Below, in pieces: positions 29,334 to 39,112 of a stretch of DNA of 64,000 bases (its first letter is position 1; each line of letters opens with the position of its first letter). Source of the DNA: Amycolatopsis pithecellobii. GTDB lineage: Bacteria > Actinomycetota > Actinomycetes > Mycobacteriales > Pseudonocardiaceae. Below the pieces are notes generated by a model. That model was not told where the DNA came from, did not search any database, and saw nothing but the letters and a program-made list of their open reading frames with translations. The stretch lies in NCBI RefSeq assembly GCF_009707865.1, contig NZ_WMBA01000030.1:22529-86528 (forward strand), written 5' to 3'. The translations under genes were made by a program, and so were the position numbers.

Positions 29334-30911
29334 CTACTGGGCGGGCAGGAACGTCAATTCGCCCATCTGGGACTGGTATTTGCCGCTGCTGTTCGTCAGC
29401 TGGGTGATCCAGACCAAGAAGTACTGGCCCTGCTGTGGTTGCGGCAGCGTGATGTCGGTGGACGGGCCGTTCAGCGTCGCTTTGCCGAGCACCCGGGTCG
29501 ACTCGAGGTCCGGGTTCTTCGAGTCCGCCGACCGCAGTTCGACCACGGTGTTCGGGCTGCCGCCCTGGATGTTCAACTTGGCCAGGTTGATCGGGTTGTC
29601 GAAGCCGACGATGATGCCGACGCCGCGCTTGACCGTCGGGAACTGCTGACGGTACTGGTCGGTGCGCCACGTCGTGCCAGGGTCACCGTCAATCAGGTTC
29701 TTGGCGCGGCTGGTGTTGTCACCGTCGCCGTCCGGGTTGAACACGGCGGCACTGGACGGCTCGACGGCCGCACCGACCTGCGCCTGCCCTGGTGGTGGGT
29801 TGGTCGGCGATGGAGGCGGCGCCTCCGTGGACGGTGGCGGACCTGCCGTCGGGGTCGGCTGCGCGACGTTGATGGCGGGACCACTGTTGGGATTGTCCTG
29901 GAAAAAGCTGATCGCGAGCATGCCGAGCCAGGCCAGGATGCCGACCGCGGCGACCACCAGCACGGTCACACCCAGCGCGAGCTTTCGCCGCCGCGCCTTG
30001 TCCTTGACCGGTTTTTTCGTCGTCCAGATCGTGCCGTCGCTGTCGGGTTTCACGCCGGCGGCGTTGATCAGCTGCGTGCGCTCCTCGGCCTCGGCCGCGA
30101 GTTCGAGCGCCCGCAGGATGGCCGCGCTGGTACGGATCCCGCCGTGACCGCCGTCTTCGATCGTGCGGACGGCGAGTGAGGACAGCTCGGCCGGCACGGC
30201 GGGCACCAGCGAGCGGGGCGGGACCAGCCGCCCGTTCGGCGCGTGCGGTGCCGCGGGGATCGCCGCCGGCCCGCCCGGCAGTGCCCACCGGCCGGTCAGC
30301 AGCAGGTACAGCACCGCGCCGATCGCCTTGACGTCGTCACGCAGGGTCGCGTCGGGCAGTGGGCCGGGGAACGCCAGCCGCAGCGTGCCGTCCGCGGTGA
30401 GGCGCAGCCGCTGCGGATGGTCCAGACCGAGCACGAGACCCGAGTGGTGCGCGCGCTCGACCGCTTCGGCCAGCTTCTGCACCATCCGCGCCGCGGTGAG
30501 CGGGACGACGGGACGCTCGGCCACCAAGTCGATGAGGTCGGTGCCCTTGGTCCACTCGGTCACCACGACACCCAGCAGCCCCTCGCCGGAGGTGATGCCG
30601 CTGCCGAGGCTGAGCACGTCAAGCACCCTGGCAACGCCTTCGTGGTTGAACTTGGCGGCGTGAGCCGCGCGTTCGAGCGTGCGCCGGGCCGCCCGGGCCG
30701 ATTCGGCATCCGCCGGGTCACCGACCAGCAGGGTCAGCGCGACATCCCGGCGCAGCTGCCCGTCACGCGCGCGCCAAAGGTGCGCGCCCGCGCGTTCGTC
30801 GATCCCGAACTGGGCAAGGAGCCGGTACCTGCCGTCGCCGACGACACTTCCGGGCGCGAGGGAGCCTCCCCGCGCGCGGACCCCGACCTGCTCGCTCCGC
30901 TTCTCGTTCAC
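29334..30911 (-). CDS. Membrane pseudokinase with C-terminal discoidin-like domain
   Basis: The 525-residue protein has a PknB-like kinase domain (about 28-270) that has lost catalysis. The VAIK lysine position reads VALT (Thr60), the HRD loop is replaced by LGLDHPQ (161-167) and no DFG is present. One membrane helix (311-337) and a Pro/Thr-rich stalk lead to an outside F5/8C-like domain (about 390-525: NLIDGDPGTTWRTDQ, GVGIIVGFDNP). It corresponds to the C-terminal half of M. tuberculosis MviN (Rv3910). The cytosolic ERTQLI (Thr279, Ile at +3) fits an FHA-binding phosphosite; this is inference. Confidence 0.85.
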   Translation of the reverse strand: MNEKRSEQVGVRARGGSLAPGSVVGDGRYRLLAQFGIDERAGAHLWRARDGQLRRDVALTLLVGDPADAESARAARRTLERAAHAAKFNHEGVARVLDVLSLGSGITSGEGLLGVVVTEWTKGTDLIDLVAERPVVPLTAARMVQKLAEAVERAHHSGLVLGLDHPQRLRLTADGTLRLAFPGPLPDATLRDDVKAIGAVLYLLLTGRWALPGGPAAIPAAPHAPNGRLVPPRSLVPAVPAELSSLAVRTIEDGGHGGIRTSAAILRALELAAEAEERTQLINAAGVKPDSDGTIWTTKKPVKDKARRRKLALGVTVLVVAAVGILAWLGMLAISFFQDNPNSGPAINVAQPTPTAGPPPSTEAPPPSPTNPPPGQAQVGAAVEPSSAAVFNPDGDGDNTSRAKNLIDGDPGTTWRTDQYRQQFPTVKRGVGIIVGFDNPINLAKLNIQGGSPNTVVELRSADSKNPDLESTRVLGKATLNGPSTDITLPQPQQGQYFLVWITQLTNSSGKYQSQMGELTFLPAQ

Positions 30912-30993
30912 CCCACGCTCTCTCTTTCGCGCACCTGCTAGACGAGCGTACGCGAGTACGACGAGTCGTTCAGACTTATCCGTGTGTCGATCG

Positions 30994-33099
30994 TTACCGG
31001 CGCTTGATCAAACGGGTGAAGCGTTTCGTCGCCGGGGCGAGCTCCTCCACCTTCAAGGCTGCCAGCACCCCGAACGACACGCCGAGCCCGACGATGCCCT
31101 GCAAGACAAGCTTGAGCCAGGCGGTGACGCGCGGCCCGAAGTCCGGCACGATCGAGCCGACGAGCACGGCCGCGAGCACGCCGAGCGCGCTCGCCACGAG
31201 CGTGAACAGGATGACCCCGAGTACCCGCCTGCTGCGCAGGTTGCCGAGGCTCACCCACAGCCAGACCTGTCCCATGATCGCGCCGACCACGAACGTCAGC
31301 GAGTTGACCATCATCGCGCCGAGCACGATGTTCTGGGCCGTCAGCAGCGCTTGGCACAGGTACAGCAGCGGGATCTTGACCAGCGTCATCACGATCATGA
31401 TCAGCGTCGGCGTGCGCGCGTCCTTCATCGCGTAGAACACCCGCAGTTGCAGCATGACCAGCGCATACGGCAGCAGGCCGAACGCTGAGATGGCCAGTGC
31501 CTCGCCGAGCCGCGCCGCGTCCGTTGCCGAGTTCTGTCCGCCGCTGAACAGCGCGACACCGATCGACGACCCGATCACGCTCATCACCGCGGCGATCGGC
31601 ACCAACATCACCGTCGAGATGCGGGAGGCGTAGGACAGGTCGGCGACAACCTTGCGGGTGTCCCCGTCGGCGGCGTTGCGGCTCAGCCGCGGCATGATCG
31701 CGGTCAGCAGCGAGACCCCGATGACGCCGTAAGGCAATTGGAACAACAGCCAGGCGTTCGAGTAGATCGTCACGCCACCGGCGTCGCCGCTGGTCAGCAC
31801 CCGGGTGTTGATCGTGAAACCGATCTGGCTGACCGCGACGTAGCCGAGAATCCACAGTGCGAGCCCGCCGAACTCGCGCATCCGCCGGTCGATGCCCCAG
31901 CGCCATTTGAACCGGAATCCCGTGCGCAGCAACGGTGGCACGAGCATCAGTGCCTGTACGACGATGCCCAGCGTCACGCCGATGCCGAGGACCAGCAGCT
32001 TCGTGTCACCCATGTGCACCGGGTTCAAGCTGATCTCGCCCGGCAACACCATGAACAGTGCGAGCGTCACGATCACGACGAGGTTGTTGACCACGGGCGC
32101 CCACGCGGCAGGCCCGAAGATCTGCTTCGCGTTGAGCACCGCCGACAGCAACGCGAAGATGCCGTAGAACAGGATTTCGGGCAGCAGCAGCCGCGCGAAC
32201 GCGGTGGTGAGTTCGGGGCTCGCCTGGCCCGAACCGCCGTCCAGGTACAGCGACGTGAATGCCGGCGCGGCGATGACCGCAATGATGCTGCCGAACAGCA
32301 ACAGCACGACCGCGACCGTCAGCATGCGCTGGGTGTAGGCCTCGCCGCCGTCAGGATCGTCCTGCGACCGCACGAGCAACGGCACCACGACACTGCTCAG
32401 CACACCGCCGAGCAGCAGCTCGAAGACGATGTTGGGCAGCGTGTTCGCGATGTTGAAGGAGTCGTTGACGATGCCGGTGCCGACGGCCCAGACCAGCATG
32501 ATCTTCCAGAAAAAGCCGGTGATGCGGCTGATCAGCGAGGCGACGGCGATCCGGCTACTGGACTTGACCAGCGACGGCGCCGCGGCGACCGGTTTCTCGA
32601 CCTTCGGGAGGAAACCGGTCGCGTCGAGACCGGGACCTTCACCGAAGGAGGAATCCGTGGCCGGGCTCGGCAGCCGCGGCAGCATCCGCGTGGCGAGCGA
32701 GTCATACGGCCGCATCGAGTCCGGGTCGGCGACCGGCCATTTCGAGCTGGCGGGCACCCCGCCGATCCGCGGGATGAACGTCGTGGCGTCCGGGTCGTTC
32801 GGGGGCAGCGGCGGTGCGCCGAACGGCATGCTGTCCGGCGCTGCCATCTCCTGACGCCACGGCCGGACCGGTGCGCGGCGCGGCGGTGGCTGACGCGGCG
32901 GCTGCTGGTGGACCGGCGGGAACCTGCCCTGCTGGTGCTGGGGAGGCGGCGGCACCGGCCTGCGGTGCCCGTTCGCGGGCGGCACCCACTGGGTGGGCTG
33001 GTCCGGCGGCGGTATGCGCTCAGGTGGCGGTCGCCGAGTGACGCGTTCGGCGGGACGCTCGGGTGGCCACCCCGGCTCTGTGTCCAACGCGTGCCCCAT
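30994..33099 (-). CDS. murJ: Lipid II flippase MurJ (MviN)
   Basis: The 701-residue protein has a long Pro/Arg-rich cytosolic N-terminus (1-175) and then a polytopic MurJ/MOP core with about 14-15 membrane segments. Motifs include SRITGFFWKIMLVWAVG, NIVFELLLGGVLSSVVVPLL and MPRLSRNAADGD. It moves lipid II outward for peptidoglycan synthesis. It lacks the fused pseudokinase of mycobacterial MviN, which is encoded by the next gene 82 bp downstream. It follows the DUF6049 gene by 32 bp. Confidence 0.95.
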   Translation of the reverse strand: MGHALDTEPGWPPERPAERVTRRPPPERIPPPDQPTQWVPPANGHRRPVPPPPQHQQGRFPPVHQQPPRQPPPRRAPVRPWRQEMAAPDSMPFGAPPLPPNDPDATTFIPRIGGVPASSKWPVADPDSMRPYDSLATRMLPRLPSPATDSSFGEGPGLDATGFLPKVEKPVAAAPSLVKSSSRIAVASLISRITGFFWKIMLVWAVGTGIVNDSFNIANTLPNIVFELLLGGVLSSVVVPLLVRSQDDPDGGEAYTQRMLTVAVVLLLFGSIIAVIAAPAFTSLYLDGGSGQASPELTTAFARLLLPEILFYGIFALLSAVLNAKQIFGPAAWAPVVNNLVVIVTLALFMVLPGEISLNPVHMGDTKLLVLGIGVTLGIVVQALMLVPPLLRTGFRFKWRWGIDRRMREFGGLALWILGYVAVSQIGFTINTRVLTSGDAGGVTIYSNAWLLFQLPYGVIGVSLLTAIMPRLSRNAADGDTRKVVADLSYASRISTVMLVPIAAVMSVIGSSIGVALFSGGQNSATDAARLGEALAISAFGLLPYALVMLQLRVFYAMKDARTPTLIMIVMTLVKIPLLYLCQALLTAQNIVLGAMMVNSLTFVVGAIMGQVWLWVSLGNLRSRRVLGVILFTLVASALGVLAAVLVGSIVPDFGPRVTAWLKLVLQGIVGLGVSFGVLAALKVEELAPATKRFTRLIKRR

Positions 33100-33131
33100 C
33101 TTCGGCGGTCGATACGGTCACTCCAGGGTAA

Positions 33132-35276
33132 TCAACTCTGGTTGCGAGCCCTGATCCGGCGATAGATCTGACGTCCGGAAAGCAACACGAGCGCCACGCC
33201 GCCCGCGATCGTCAGCACCAGGGTCACCACGCCGTACTGGTTGGACCGCAGCTCGAACCGCGCCGGGTTGCCGAGCTGGGTGCCGCCTGGAGTGCTGAGC
33301 GCGACCGTGATGCTGAAACGGCCCGCGCGCAGCGCCTCGGCCGGGATGGTGATCTTGCGGTTGGCGCCGAGCCCGGCCGGCAGCAACTGATCGCCGATGT
33401 CACCGGTGCGCAGGCCGTTGCTGTTGTTCAGTGTGATCCGCACCGCGACCTGCACCGGCAGCGCGTTGTTGAGGAACACCGGCAACGGCGCCGAGCCCGA
33501 GGCCAGCGAGATCGGCACGGCCGGGGTGTCGACGGTGACCTGGCCGAGCAGGGCATCCAGCTGGGCCCGGGTGTCGGCCGCGGAGACGCCGGCCGCGTTG
33601 CCACCGCGCTGCCAGGCTGTCGAGCAGTTGCGGACGAGCGCGTACCGCAGCGGGATCAGCAGCTGGTCGGGATCGATCTGGGCGGCCGGGTCGACGGCCA
33701 TCGCAGTACGCAGGTCCGCCATCGTCGCCTCGACGGAGCTCATCGAGTCGGTCACGGGAGCCGGGGTGGCCGCGGCGACATCCTCCGCGGTGTAGTTCAT
33801 CGTCGCCGAGCCCCCGGGCGCTGAGCCCAGCAGCTGCGGCAGCGCGACCGGGGTCAGCGCCCGGCGGTTGATCAGCTCGCCGAGCGACCCCAGCAGCTGG
33901 GACAGCTCGTTCTCCGGCGCCGACCAGCGGTGTGGTGGCGCGACCAGTACCGGCCCGCCGCCGCCGGTCAACCCGCGATACACGAGTGCGGCCAGCCCGT
34001 TCTGGGTGCTGATCGCCGGGTCGTCGGGTGGGGTCGAGGCCGCCGACCCGGACCGGCCGGGGGCGCCGGCCAGACCGGTCGACACGAGCGAGTCGGTCGG
34101 CTGCGCCCGTAGCGTCGTGCCGTTGACGGTCACGCCACCGTCCTCGTTGCCGGACAGATCGGCCGGGTCGGTGATGAGTGTCCTGATTCCGTTGCCAGGC
34201 AAGGAACTCAGCGCGGCCGAGTCAAGCGGACCCGCCGCCCACAGCACACCGGGCAGCGGCTGGGTGCCGATGATCTGCTGGACGCGCTGGGCGGTGTTGA
34301 GCGCGTAGTTCATCAGATCGCCACCACGCACACCGGCGAGCGCGGACAGGTCGGCGTCGGCGTAGGGCAGCTGGACCACGCACTGGTTCGCGACGAGCCC
34401 GCGCAACGCGGTGAGCCACGTCCTGGCCACCTCCGTCCCGCCGCCCGGGATGTTCCCCCGCGCGGTGCGGATTTCGTAGCCGCGGCTCATCGCGTCCACC
34501 GTGTCGAGCAGGTCCGGGTCCACGGCGTAGCAGAGCGACCGGCTCAGCTGCGGGTCATCGCGGACCGACGACGCGGCCGACACCAGCGCGTCCAGCCGCC
34601 CGCCCGGCCGCAGCTCCTCGGCCAGCACGTCGTCACCCAGCACGACCTTGCCGTTGAACGGGGCGGCGACGATCCGCGGGCGGGTGTCCGCGATGGGCCA
34701 CAGCATGGTGACCCTCGCGGGCTGGCCAGGCGGCGGGGCGGTGGTTTTGCCGGGGCTGCCGGCGACGGGCAGCAGCAGGCTCATCGCCGCGAGCCGGGCC
34801 TGGCCGCCGTATGCCGGGGTGCCGTTGACATTGACCAGCAGCGGGTACACGCCGGTGCTACCGATCCGCAGGCCGCCGGCGGACCCGTCGAGGCGCACGG
34901 TGACGTTCAGCTGGCTGCTCTGTCCCGGTTCGAGCGTGCCGGGGTCGAGGTCGAGGAACTTCGTGCTCGATACCGCCGTCGCGGGGGTACCCGACATCGC
35001 CGAGCGGACCTGTCGCTCCGTGCCCAGCTTCTCGCCGAGTTCCAGGCGAACCTGCAGCTCGCTGATCCGGCGGTCGCCGACGTTCGTCACGGTTCCGGTG
35101 ATGGTGAGCGTGTTCGAGGTGGACGTCACCGTCCGCGGGTTCAGCTGGGTGATGTCCAGCCGTAGCCGGTTCGGTGTGTCCGTGATCGACTGCGCGCCCG
35201 CGGTCAGCGGCGCCAGCAGGATGATCAAGATGGCGACCGACGCGGCAACCCACAGGTTGGCGGCGAACCGCTTCAC
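33132..35276 (-). CDS. DUF6049 family exported membrane protein
   Basis: The 714-residue protein has a signal peptide (about 1-28, [20 protein letters not shown]), a large extracytoplasmic part, and a C-terminal anchor (about 680-702, [20 protein letters not shown]) with a short basic tail. It is the counterpart of Rv3909, always next to murJ in this group, which suggests a role in envelope synthesis. N-terminal region resembles an Ig-like fold ([19 protein letters not shown]). The GTG start overlaps the NUDIX stop by 4 bp. Confidence 0.88.
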   Translation of the reverse strand: MKRFAANLWVAASVAILIILLAPLTAGAQSITDTPNRLRLDITQLNPRTVTSTSNTLTITGTVTNVGDRRISELQVRLELGEKLGTERQVRSAMSGTPATAVSSTKFLDLDPGTLEPGQSSQLNVTVRLDGSAGGLRIGSTGVYPLLVNVNGTPAYGGQARLAAMSLLLPVAGSPGKTTAPPPGQPARVTMLWPIADTRPRIVAAPFNGKVVLGDDVLAEELRPGGRLDALVSAASSVRDDPQLSRSLCYAVDPDLLDTVDAMSRGYEIRTARGNIPGGGTEVARTWLTALRGLVANQCVVQLPYADADLSALAGVRGGDLMNYALNTAQRVQQIIGTQPLPGVLWAAGPLDSAALSSLPGNGIRTLITDPADLSGNEDGGVTVNGTTLRAQPTDSLVSTGLAGAPGRSGSAASTPPDDPAISTQNGLAALVYRGLTGGGGPVLVAPPHRWSAPENELSQLLGSLGELINRRALTPVALPQLLGSAPGGSATMNYTAEDVAAATPAPVTDSMSSVEATMADLRTAMAVDPAAQIDPDQLLIPLRYALVRNCSTAWQRGGNAAGVSAADTRAQLDALLGQVTVDTPAVPISLASGSAPLPVFLNNALPVQVAVRITLNNSNGLRTGDIGDQLLPAGLGANRKITIPAEALRAGRFSITVALSTPGGTQLGNPARFELRSNQYGVVTLVLTIAGGVALVLLSGRQIYRRIRARNQS

Positions 35277-35797
35277 TCTCCGACTCCTTCGGCCGCCGGC
35301 TCTTCACCGGCGAACAGTTCGAGGGCCTTGCGCACGAGCGCGCGCTCATCGGGGTAGGCGAGCCTGTTCTCCAGGTCAGCGAGGGGCACCCAAGCCACCT
35401 CGGTGACTTCCACATCTTCGTCGGAAAGCTCGCCACCGACAGCTTCCAGCAGGAAATGATGCACCGTCTTGTGCACCCGCCGACGCTCGGCCACGAACCA
35501 GTAGTCGATCTTGCCGAGCGGCGACAGCACGCGCGCCGAAATCCCGGTCTCCTCCTTGACTTCGCGCTGTGCCGTCTCTTCGGTCGTCTCGCCGTCCTCG
35601 ATGTGGCCCTTGGGTAGCGACCACAGGAGCTTGCCGTGCCGGTCGAGGCGGCCGATGAGCACCGCCCGCGCGCGGTCCGGGTCGACCACCAGTCCCCCGG
35701 CCGAGGTTTCGTCGACCGTGCTCATCCTTCTGCCGCGCCGACGCCGCGACCTGCGCCGCGGTTGGCCACCGCTGGTGCGACCGGCCGATCCAGACAT
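35273..35797 (-). CDS. NUDIX hydrolase (MutT4-like)
   Basis: The 174-residue protein carries a complete Nudix box (GHIEDG-E-x7-REVKEETGI, about residues 64-86). It begins with a strongly Arg-rich tail ([11 protein letters not shown]) before [14 protein letters not shown], as in Rv3908 (MutT4). NUDIX enzymes hydrolyse nucleoside diphosphate derivatives; the substrate here is not known. The long start is favoured because Rv3908 has the same basic tail, but the ATG at 35725 is possible. Divergent from the CCA-adding enzyme gene. Confidence 0.9.
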   Translation of the reverse strand: MSGSAGRTSGGQPRRRSRRRRGRRMSTVDETSAGGLVVDPDRARAVLIGRLDRHGKLLWSLPKGHIEDGETTEETAQREVKEETGISARVLSPLGKIDYWFVAERRRVHKTVHHFLLEAVGGELSDEDVEVTEVAWVPLADLENRLAYPDERALVRKALELFAGEEPAAEGVGE

Positions 35798-35884
35798 GCT
35801 GTGATGTTAGTCGTTACGGGTGCACGCGGGCGGTGAACGCGTAGTTGCCTCCTTACTTTCGGTCGATGGGTAGGCTGTTTTCTC

Positions 35885-37351
35885 GTGTCTCGTCCGGTAA
35901 CAGTGGACCGTGCAGGTGGTTGTGTCCCAGTGAACGAACTCGCGGCCAAGCGAAACGCCGTCATCGAACTGATGCGGTTGCAGCCGCTCGCCGATGAGCT
36001 CGGCGGGCTGTTCGCCGCGGCCGGTCACCGGTTGTACCTGGTGGGCGGCAGTGTGCGGGACGCGTTGCTCGGGAGGCTCTCGTCCGATCTCGACTTCACC
36101 ACCGACGCGCGGCCGGAGCGGATCCTCGAGATCGTGCGCGGCTGGGCCGACGGGGTGTGGGACACCGGGATCGAGTTCGGCACGGTCGGTGTCACCAAGC
36201 GGGGTTCGACGCTGGAGATCACCACCTTCCGCGCGGACAGCTACGACGGCGTGAGCCGCAACCCCGAGGTCACCTTCGGCGACACCATCGAAGGCGACCT
36301 GCTGCGGCGCGATTTCACGGTCAACGCGATGGCGATCGAATTGTCGACGAAGGAGTTCGTCGACCCGCACAACGGGCTGGACGCGCTCGCGCGAAGGGTG
36401 CTGGATACACCGGCAACGCCGCAGGAGTCCTTCGCCGACGACCCGCTGCGCATGCTGCGGGCCACCCGGTTCGTCTCACAGCTCGGTTTCGAGCCCGCGC
36501 CGCGCGTGGTCGAGGCAATGACGGCGATGGCGGGCCAACTCGAACGCATCACCGCTGAACGCGTGCAGGCCGAGCTGTCGAAGCTGATGCTGGGCGCGTA
36601 CCCCCGCCGCGGGCTCGAACTGATGGTGGACACCGGGCTCGCTGGGCACGTGCTCCCCGAGTTGCCGGGGATGCGGCTGGCGATCGACGAGCACCACCAG
36701 CACAAGGACGTCTACCAGCACTCGCTCACCGTGCTGGACCAGGCGATCGCGCTCGAGCAGGACGGCCCGGACCTGACGTTGCGGTTGGCGGCGCTGCTGC
36801 ACGACATCGGCAAGCCGGCGACGCGGCGGTTCGAATCAGGCGGCGGCGTGAGCTTCCACCATCACGAGGTCGTCGGCGCGAAGATGGTGCGCAAGCGTTT
36901 GCGTGCCTTGAAGTATTCGAAGCAGATCGTCGATGACGTGAGCCAGCTGGTGTTCCTGCACCTGCGGTTTCACGGGTACGGCAAGGGCGAGTGGACCGAC
37001 TCGGCGGTGCGCCGCTACGTCACCGATGCCGGCCCGTTGCTGGAGCGGCTGCACAAGCTGGTCCGTGCCGACTGCACGACGCGCAACAAGCGCAAGGCCG
37101 CCATGCTGCAACGCACCTACGACGAGCTGGAAGAACGCATCGCCCGGCTCGCCGCCGCGGAGGATCTCGCACGCGTGCGGCCCGACCTCGACGGCAACGA
37201 GATCATGAGACTGCTCGGGCTGCCGCCGGGGCCGCTCGTCGGTCAGGCCTGGCGGTTCTTGAAGGAACTGCGCCTCGACCGCGGCCCCCTTTCGCATGAC
37301 GAGGCGGTGGCCGAGCTGCGGCGGTGGGCAGAGGAGAACGGCATCCCGTAA
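35885..37351 (+). CDS. pcnA: CCA tRNA nucleotidyltransferase
   Basis: The 488-residue class II nucleotidyltransferase adds or repairs the tRNA CCA end. The N-terminal catalytic domain has LVGGSVRDALLGR and SDLDFTTD, followed by RRDFTVNAMA and DPLRMLRATRF. The C-terminal HD domain has LLHDIGKPATRR. It matches Rv3907c by position and sequence. TAGGCT lies 8 bases before GTG 35885, suggesting a leaderless message; GTG 35930 is an alternative start. Confidence 0.93.
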   Translation: MSRPVTVDRAGGCVPVNELAAKRNAVIELMRLQPLADELGGLFAAAGHRLYLVGGSVRDALLGRLSSDLDFTTDARPERILEIVRGWADGVWDTGIEFGTVGVTKRGSTLEITTFRADSYDGVSRNPEVTFGDTIEGDLLRRDFTVNAMAIELSTKEFVDPHNGLDALARRVLDTPATPQESFADDPLRMLRATRFVSQLGFEPAPRVVEAMTAMAGQLERITAERVQAELSKLMLGAYPRRGLELMVDTGLAGHVLPELPGMRLAIDEHHQHKDVYQHSLTVLDQAIALEQDGPDLTLRLAALLHDIGKPATRRFESGGGVSFHHHEVVGAKMVRKRLRALKYSKQIVDDVSQLVFLHLRFHGYGKGEWTDSAVRRYVTDAGPLLERLHKLVRADCTTRNKRKAAMLQRTYDELEERIARLAAAEDLARVRPDLDGNEIMRLLGLPPGPLVGQAWRFLKELRLDRGPLSHDEAVAELRRWAEENGIP

Positions 37352-37382
37352 CTTCCGCGCGGGTTCGGCGGACTCTAGGGAT

Positions 37383-38690
37383 GTGAACTTCCCACCTCGC
37401 CGCGCCGGGTTCCTGATGACCCTGTTGCGCCGTGGCGCGCCCGCGATGGCGACAGCGACCAGCGACCTCGACGACCGGATCGCCGACCCCGCGCCCGTCA
37501 GTGCCTTGCGGCGGATGCGCCGGATGACGGGCGCGATCGACCCCACAGTGCAGGACAACCTGCTGCTGCGCGCGACCCGGTACGTGGCGATGGTGCCGCT
37601 GCTGTACCGGATTGTCGCCGTGCTGGGTGCGCTGGCCGCGGCTTTCGCCGAAGGCGTCCGGTCCCCGGTCGTCGTGGTGGTGGCGGTGTTGTGCGTGGTG
37701 CTCAACGTGGCCGGGCTGCGGTGGCTGGTGCGGTCGGCGCCGTTCCGGAGCGGCGACGTCCTCTGGTTGCTGGTGCTGGATGTGGTGTTCACGCTGGTCG
37801 CCTACCTGGTGGTCGCGGCGTCGGTGCCGGCGTCGTTGTTCGATGCAGCGATACAGGTGCCGGGCAAGGAGCTGCTCGGTGGGATGGCGCTGCTGACGCT
37901 CGCGCTCGGTGTGCAGTACGGGGGCGCGCTGCTGGTGCTCAGCATTCCGCTGCGGATGGTCGCCTGGTGGCTCAGCTCGGGCGTGTTCAACGTGAAACAA
38001 GGGTTCACCGACCTCGGCACGATGCTCGGGGTGGTGCTGACCGCGACCGGTGCGCTGGTCCTGCTGGGGCTGGGCACCCGGCTCGCGCTGGCGTACGGCA
38101 TCCGGCACGGCCGGCTGGCGGAACAGGCTCGGCAACACCGGGCGTTGCACGATTCGGTGTTGCAGACACTGGAGATTCTGGCGCTGCCGCGGCAGGGCGA
38201 CCCGGCGCGACAGCTGGCGGAGCTACGCGGAATCGCGCGAGCCGAAGCGCTCGAAGTCCGGCAGGTGATCGAGTCGGCACAACGCGAATCGGCCGAGGAG
38301 GCGGCCCGCCCGCTCGGTGAAAAGCTCACCGCACTCGCGGCGGAGATGGCTCGCGAAGGGTTGCGGGCGCAGCTGGTGATGGCGGAGCTCGACGAGGCAA
38401 CGTTGTCCGAGGTCCGTCAGCTGGCGATCCGCGACGCCGCCCGCGAGGCGATGCGCAACACGCTGAAACACGCGGGCACCGATCAGGTCGTGGTGCGGGT
38501 GGCCGAGCAAGCGGGCGGGATCGCCGTCGTGATCCGGGACCACGGCACGGGTTTCGACGAGGCGCACCGGCCGGCGGGCTTCGGAATCAGCGAGTCGATC
38601 ACTGCCCGCCTCGCGGAGGCCGGCGGACGCGCCCTGGTCGAGTCCAGCCCCGGCAGCGGGACCCGCGTGACACTCTGGATGCCGCGGTAG
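37383..38690 (+). CDS. Orphan membrane sensor histidine kinase
   Basis: The 435-residue protein has about six membrane segments (residues about 55-240). A DHp-like segment HRALHDSVLQTLEIL follows, with the H-D-x3-Q pattern of NarL/LiaS-type kinases. A C-terminal HATPase_c domain (about 330-435) carries EAMRNTLKHAG, VIRDHGTGFD and GFGISESI. No response regulator gene is next to it. The start is uncertain: GTG 37383 is 31 bp after pcnA, and ATG 37416 and ATG 37446 are alternatives. Confidence 0.75.
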   Translation: MNFPPRRAGFLMTLLRRGAPAMATATSDLDDRIADPAPVSALRRMRRMTGAIDPTVQDNLLLRATRYVAMVPLLYRIVAVLGALAAAFAEGVRSPVVVVVAVLCVVLNVAGLRWLVRSAPFRSGDVLWLLVLDVVFTLVAYLVVAASVPASLFDAAIQVPGKELLGGMALLTLALGVQYGGALLVLSIPLRMVAWWLSSGVFNVKQGFTDLGTMLGVVLTATGALVLLGLGTRLALAYGIRHGRLAEQARQHRALHDSVLQTLEILALPRQGDPARQLAELRGIARAEALEVRQVIESAQRESAEEAARPLGEKLTALAAEMAREGLRAQLVMAELDEATLSEVRQLAIRDAAREAMRNTLKHAGTDQVVVRVAEQAGGIAVVIRDHGTGFDEAHRPAGFGISESITARLAEAGGRALVESSPGSGTRVTLWMPR

Positions 38691-38767
38691 AACGGGCCCT
38701 GACGAGGCGCCGCGATATGACGCGTCCGCAGGTCAGGGGCCATTTTCGGGGTGGTTACCGTGCTCCC

Positions 38768-39112
38768 ATGACCGAACAACTGGAACACCGGATGACCGTG
38801 GTCGAGCTCAACGCCAGAGAAGCGCTTGAGATCGCCAAGACGGCACGAGAGGATGCCCGCATGGCCCTGGAAGCGTGGCGCACCCGGCAGCTCACAGACA
38901 ACGAGCTGCTCAACAAGCTCCGCGAGACTCAGATCGAGCACGACCAGCTTTTGAAAGAACACAGCCAGCTCCTGAGGGAGCACAGCCAACTCCTGAGGGA
39001 GCACAGCCAGCGCATCGATCGCCTCGAAGGTGAGATGAAGGCAGGCTTCGGCACGATGTCGCTGGGTATGGACACGATCATCGATCTGCTGAGGAACCTC
39101 GAGCGAAGCTAA
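38768..39112 (+). CDS. Small coiled-coil protein with heptad repeats
   Basis: The 114-residue protein is almost all charged helix. It starts MTEQLEHRMTVVELNAREAL and includes three near-identical heptads (EHSQLLK/R) at about 63-84, then DRLEGEMKAGFGTMS and a hydrophobic C-terminal helix. It is predicted to form a dimeric or trimeric coiled coil. No family is recognised. The ATG at 38768 is preceded by a possible -10 (TTACCGT) a few bases upstream, so it may be leaderless. The stop overlaps the convergent gene by 4 bp. Confidence 0.65.
   Translation: MTEQLEHRMTVVELNAREALEIAKTAREDARMALEAWRTRQLTDNELLNKLRETQIEHDQLLKEHSQLLREHSQLLREHSQRIDRLEGEMKAGFGTMSLGMDTIIDLLRNLERS
38960..39010 (+). repeat. 21-bp tandem repeat encoding coiled-coil heptads
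   Basis: CACAGCCAGCTCCTGAGGGAG (38960-38980) is followed directly by a copy differing at one base (38981-39001), then the start of a third (CACAGCCAG). The unit is exactly seven codons, so copy-number change would alter the coiled coil in whole heptads and keep the frame. Confidence 0.9.

Noticed and set aside
31738..33165. 475-residue plus-strand frame opposite murJ
   Set aside because: It is an antisense shadow rich in Arg/Gln/His without any domain; murJ is well supported.
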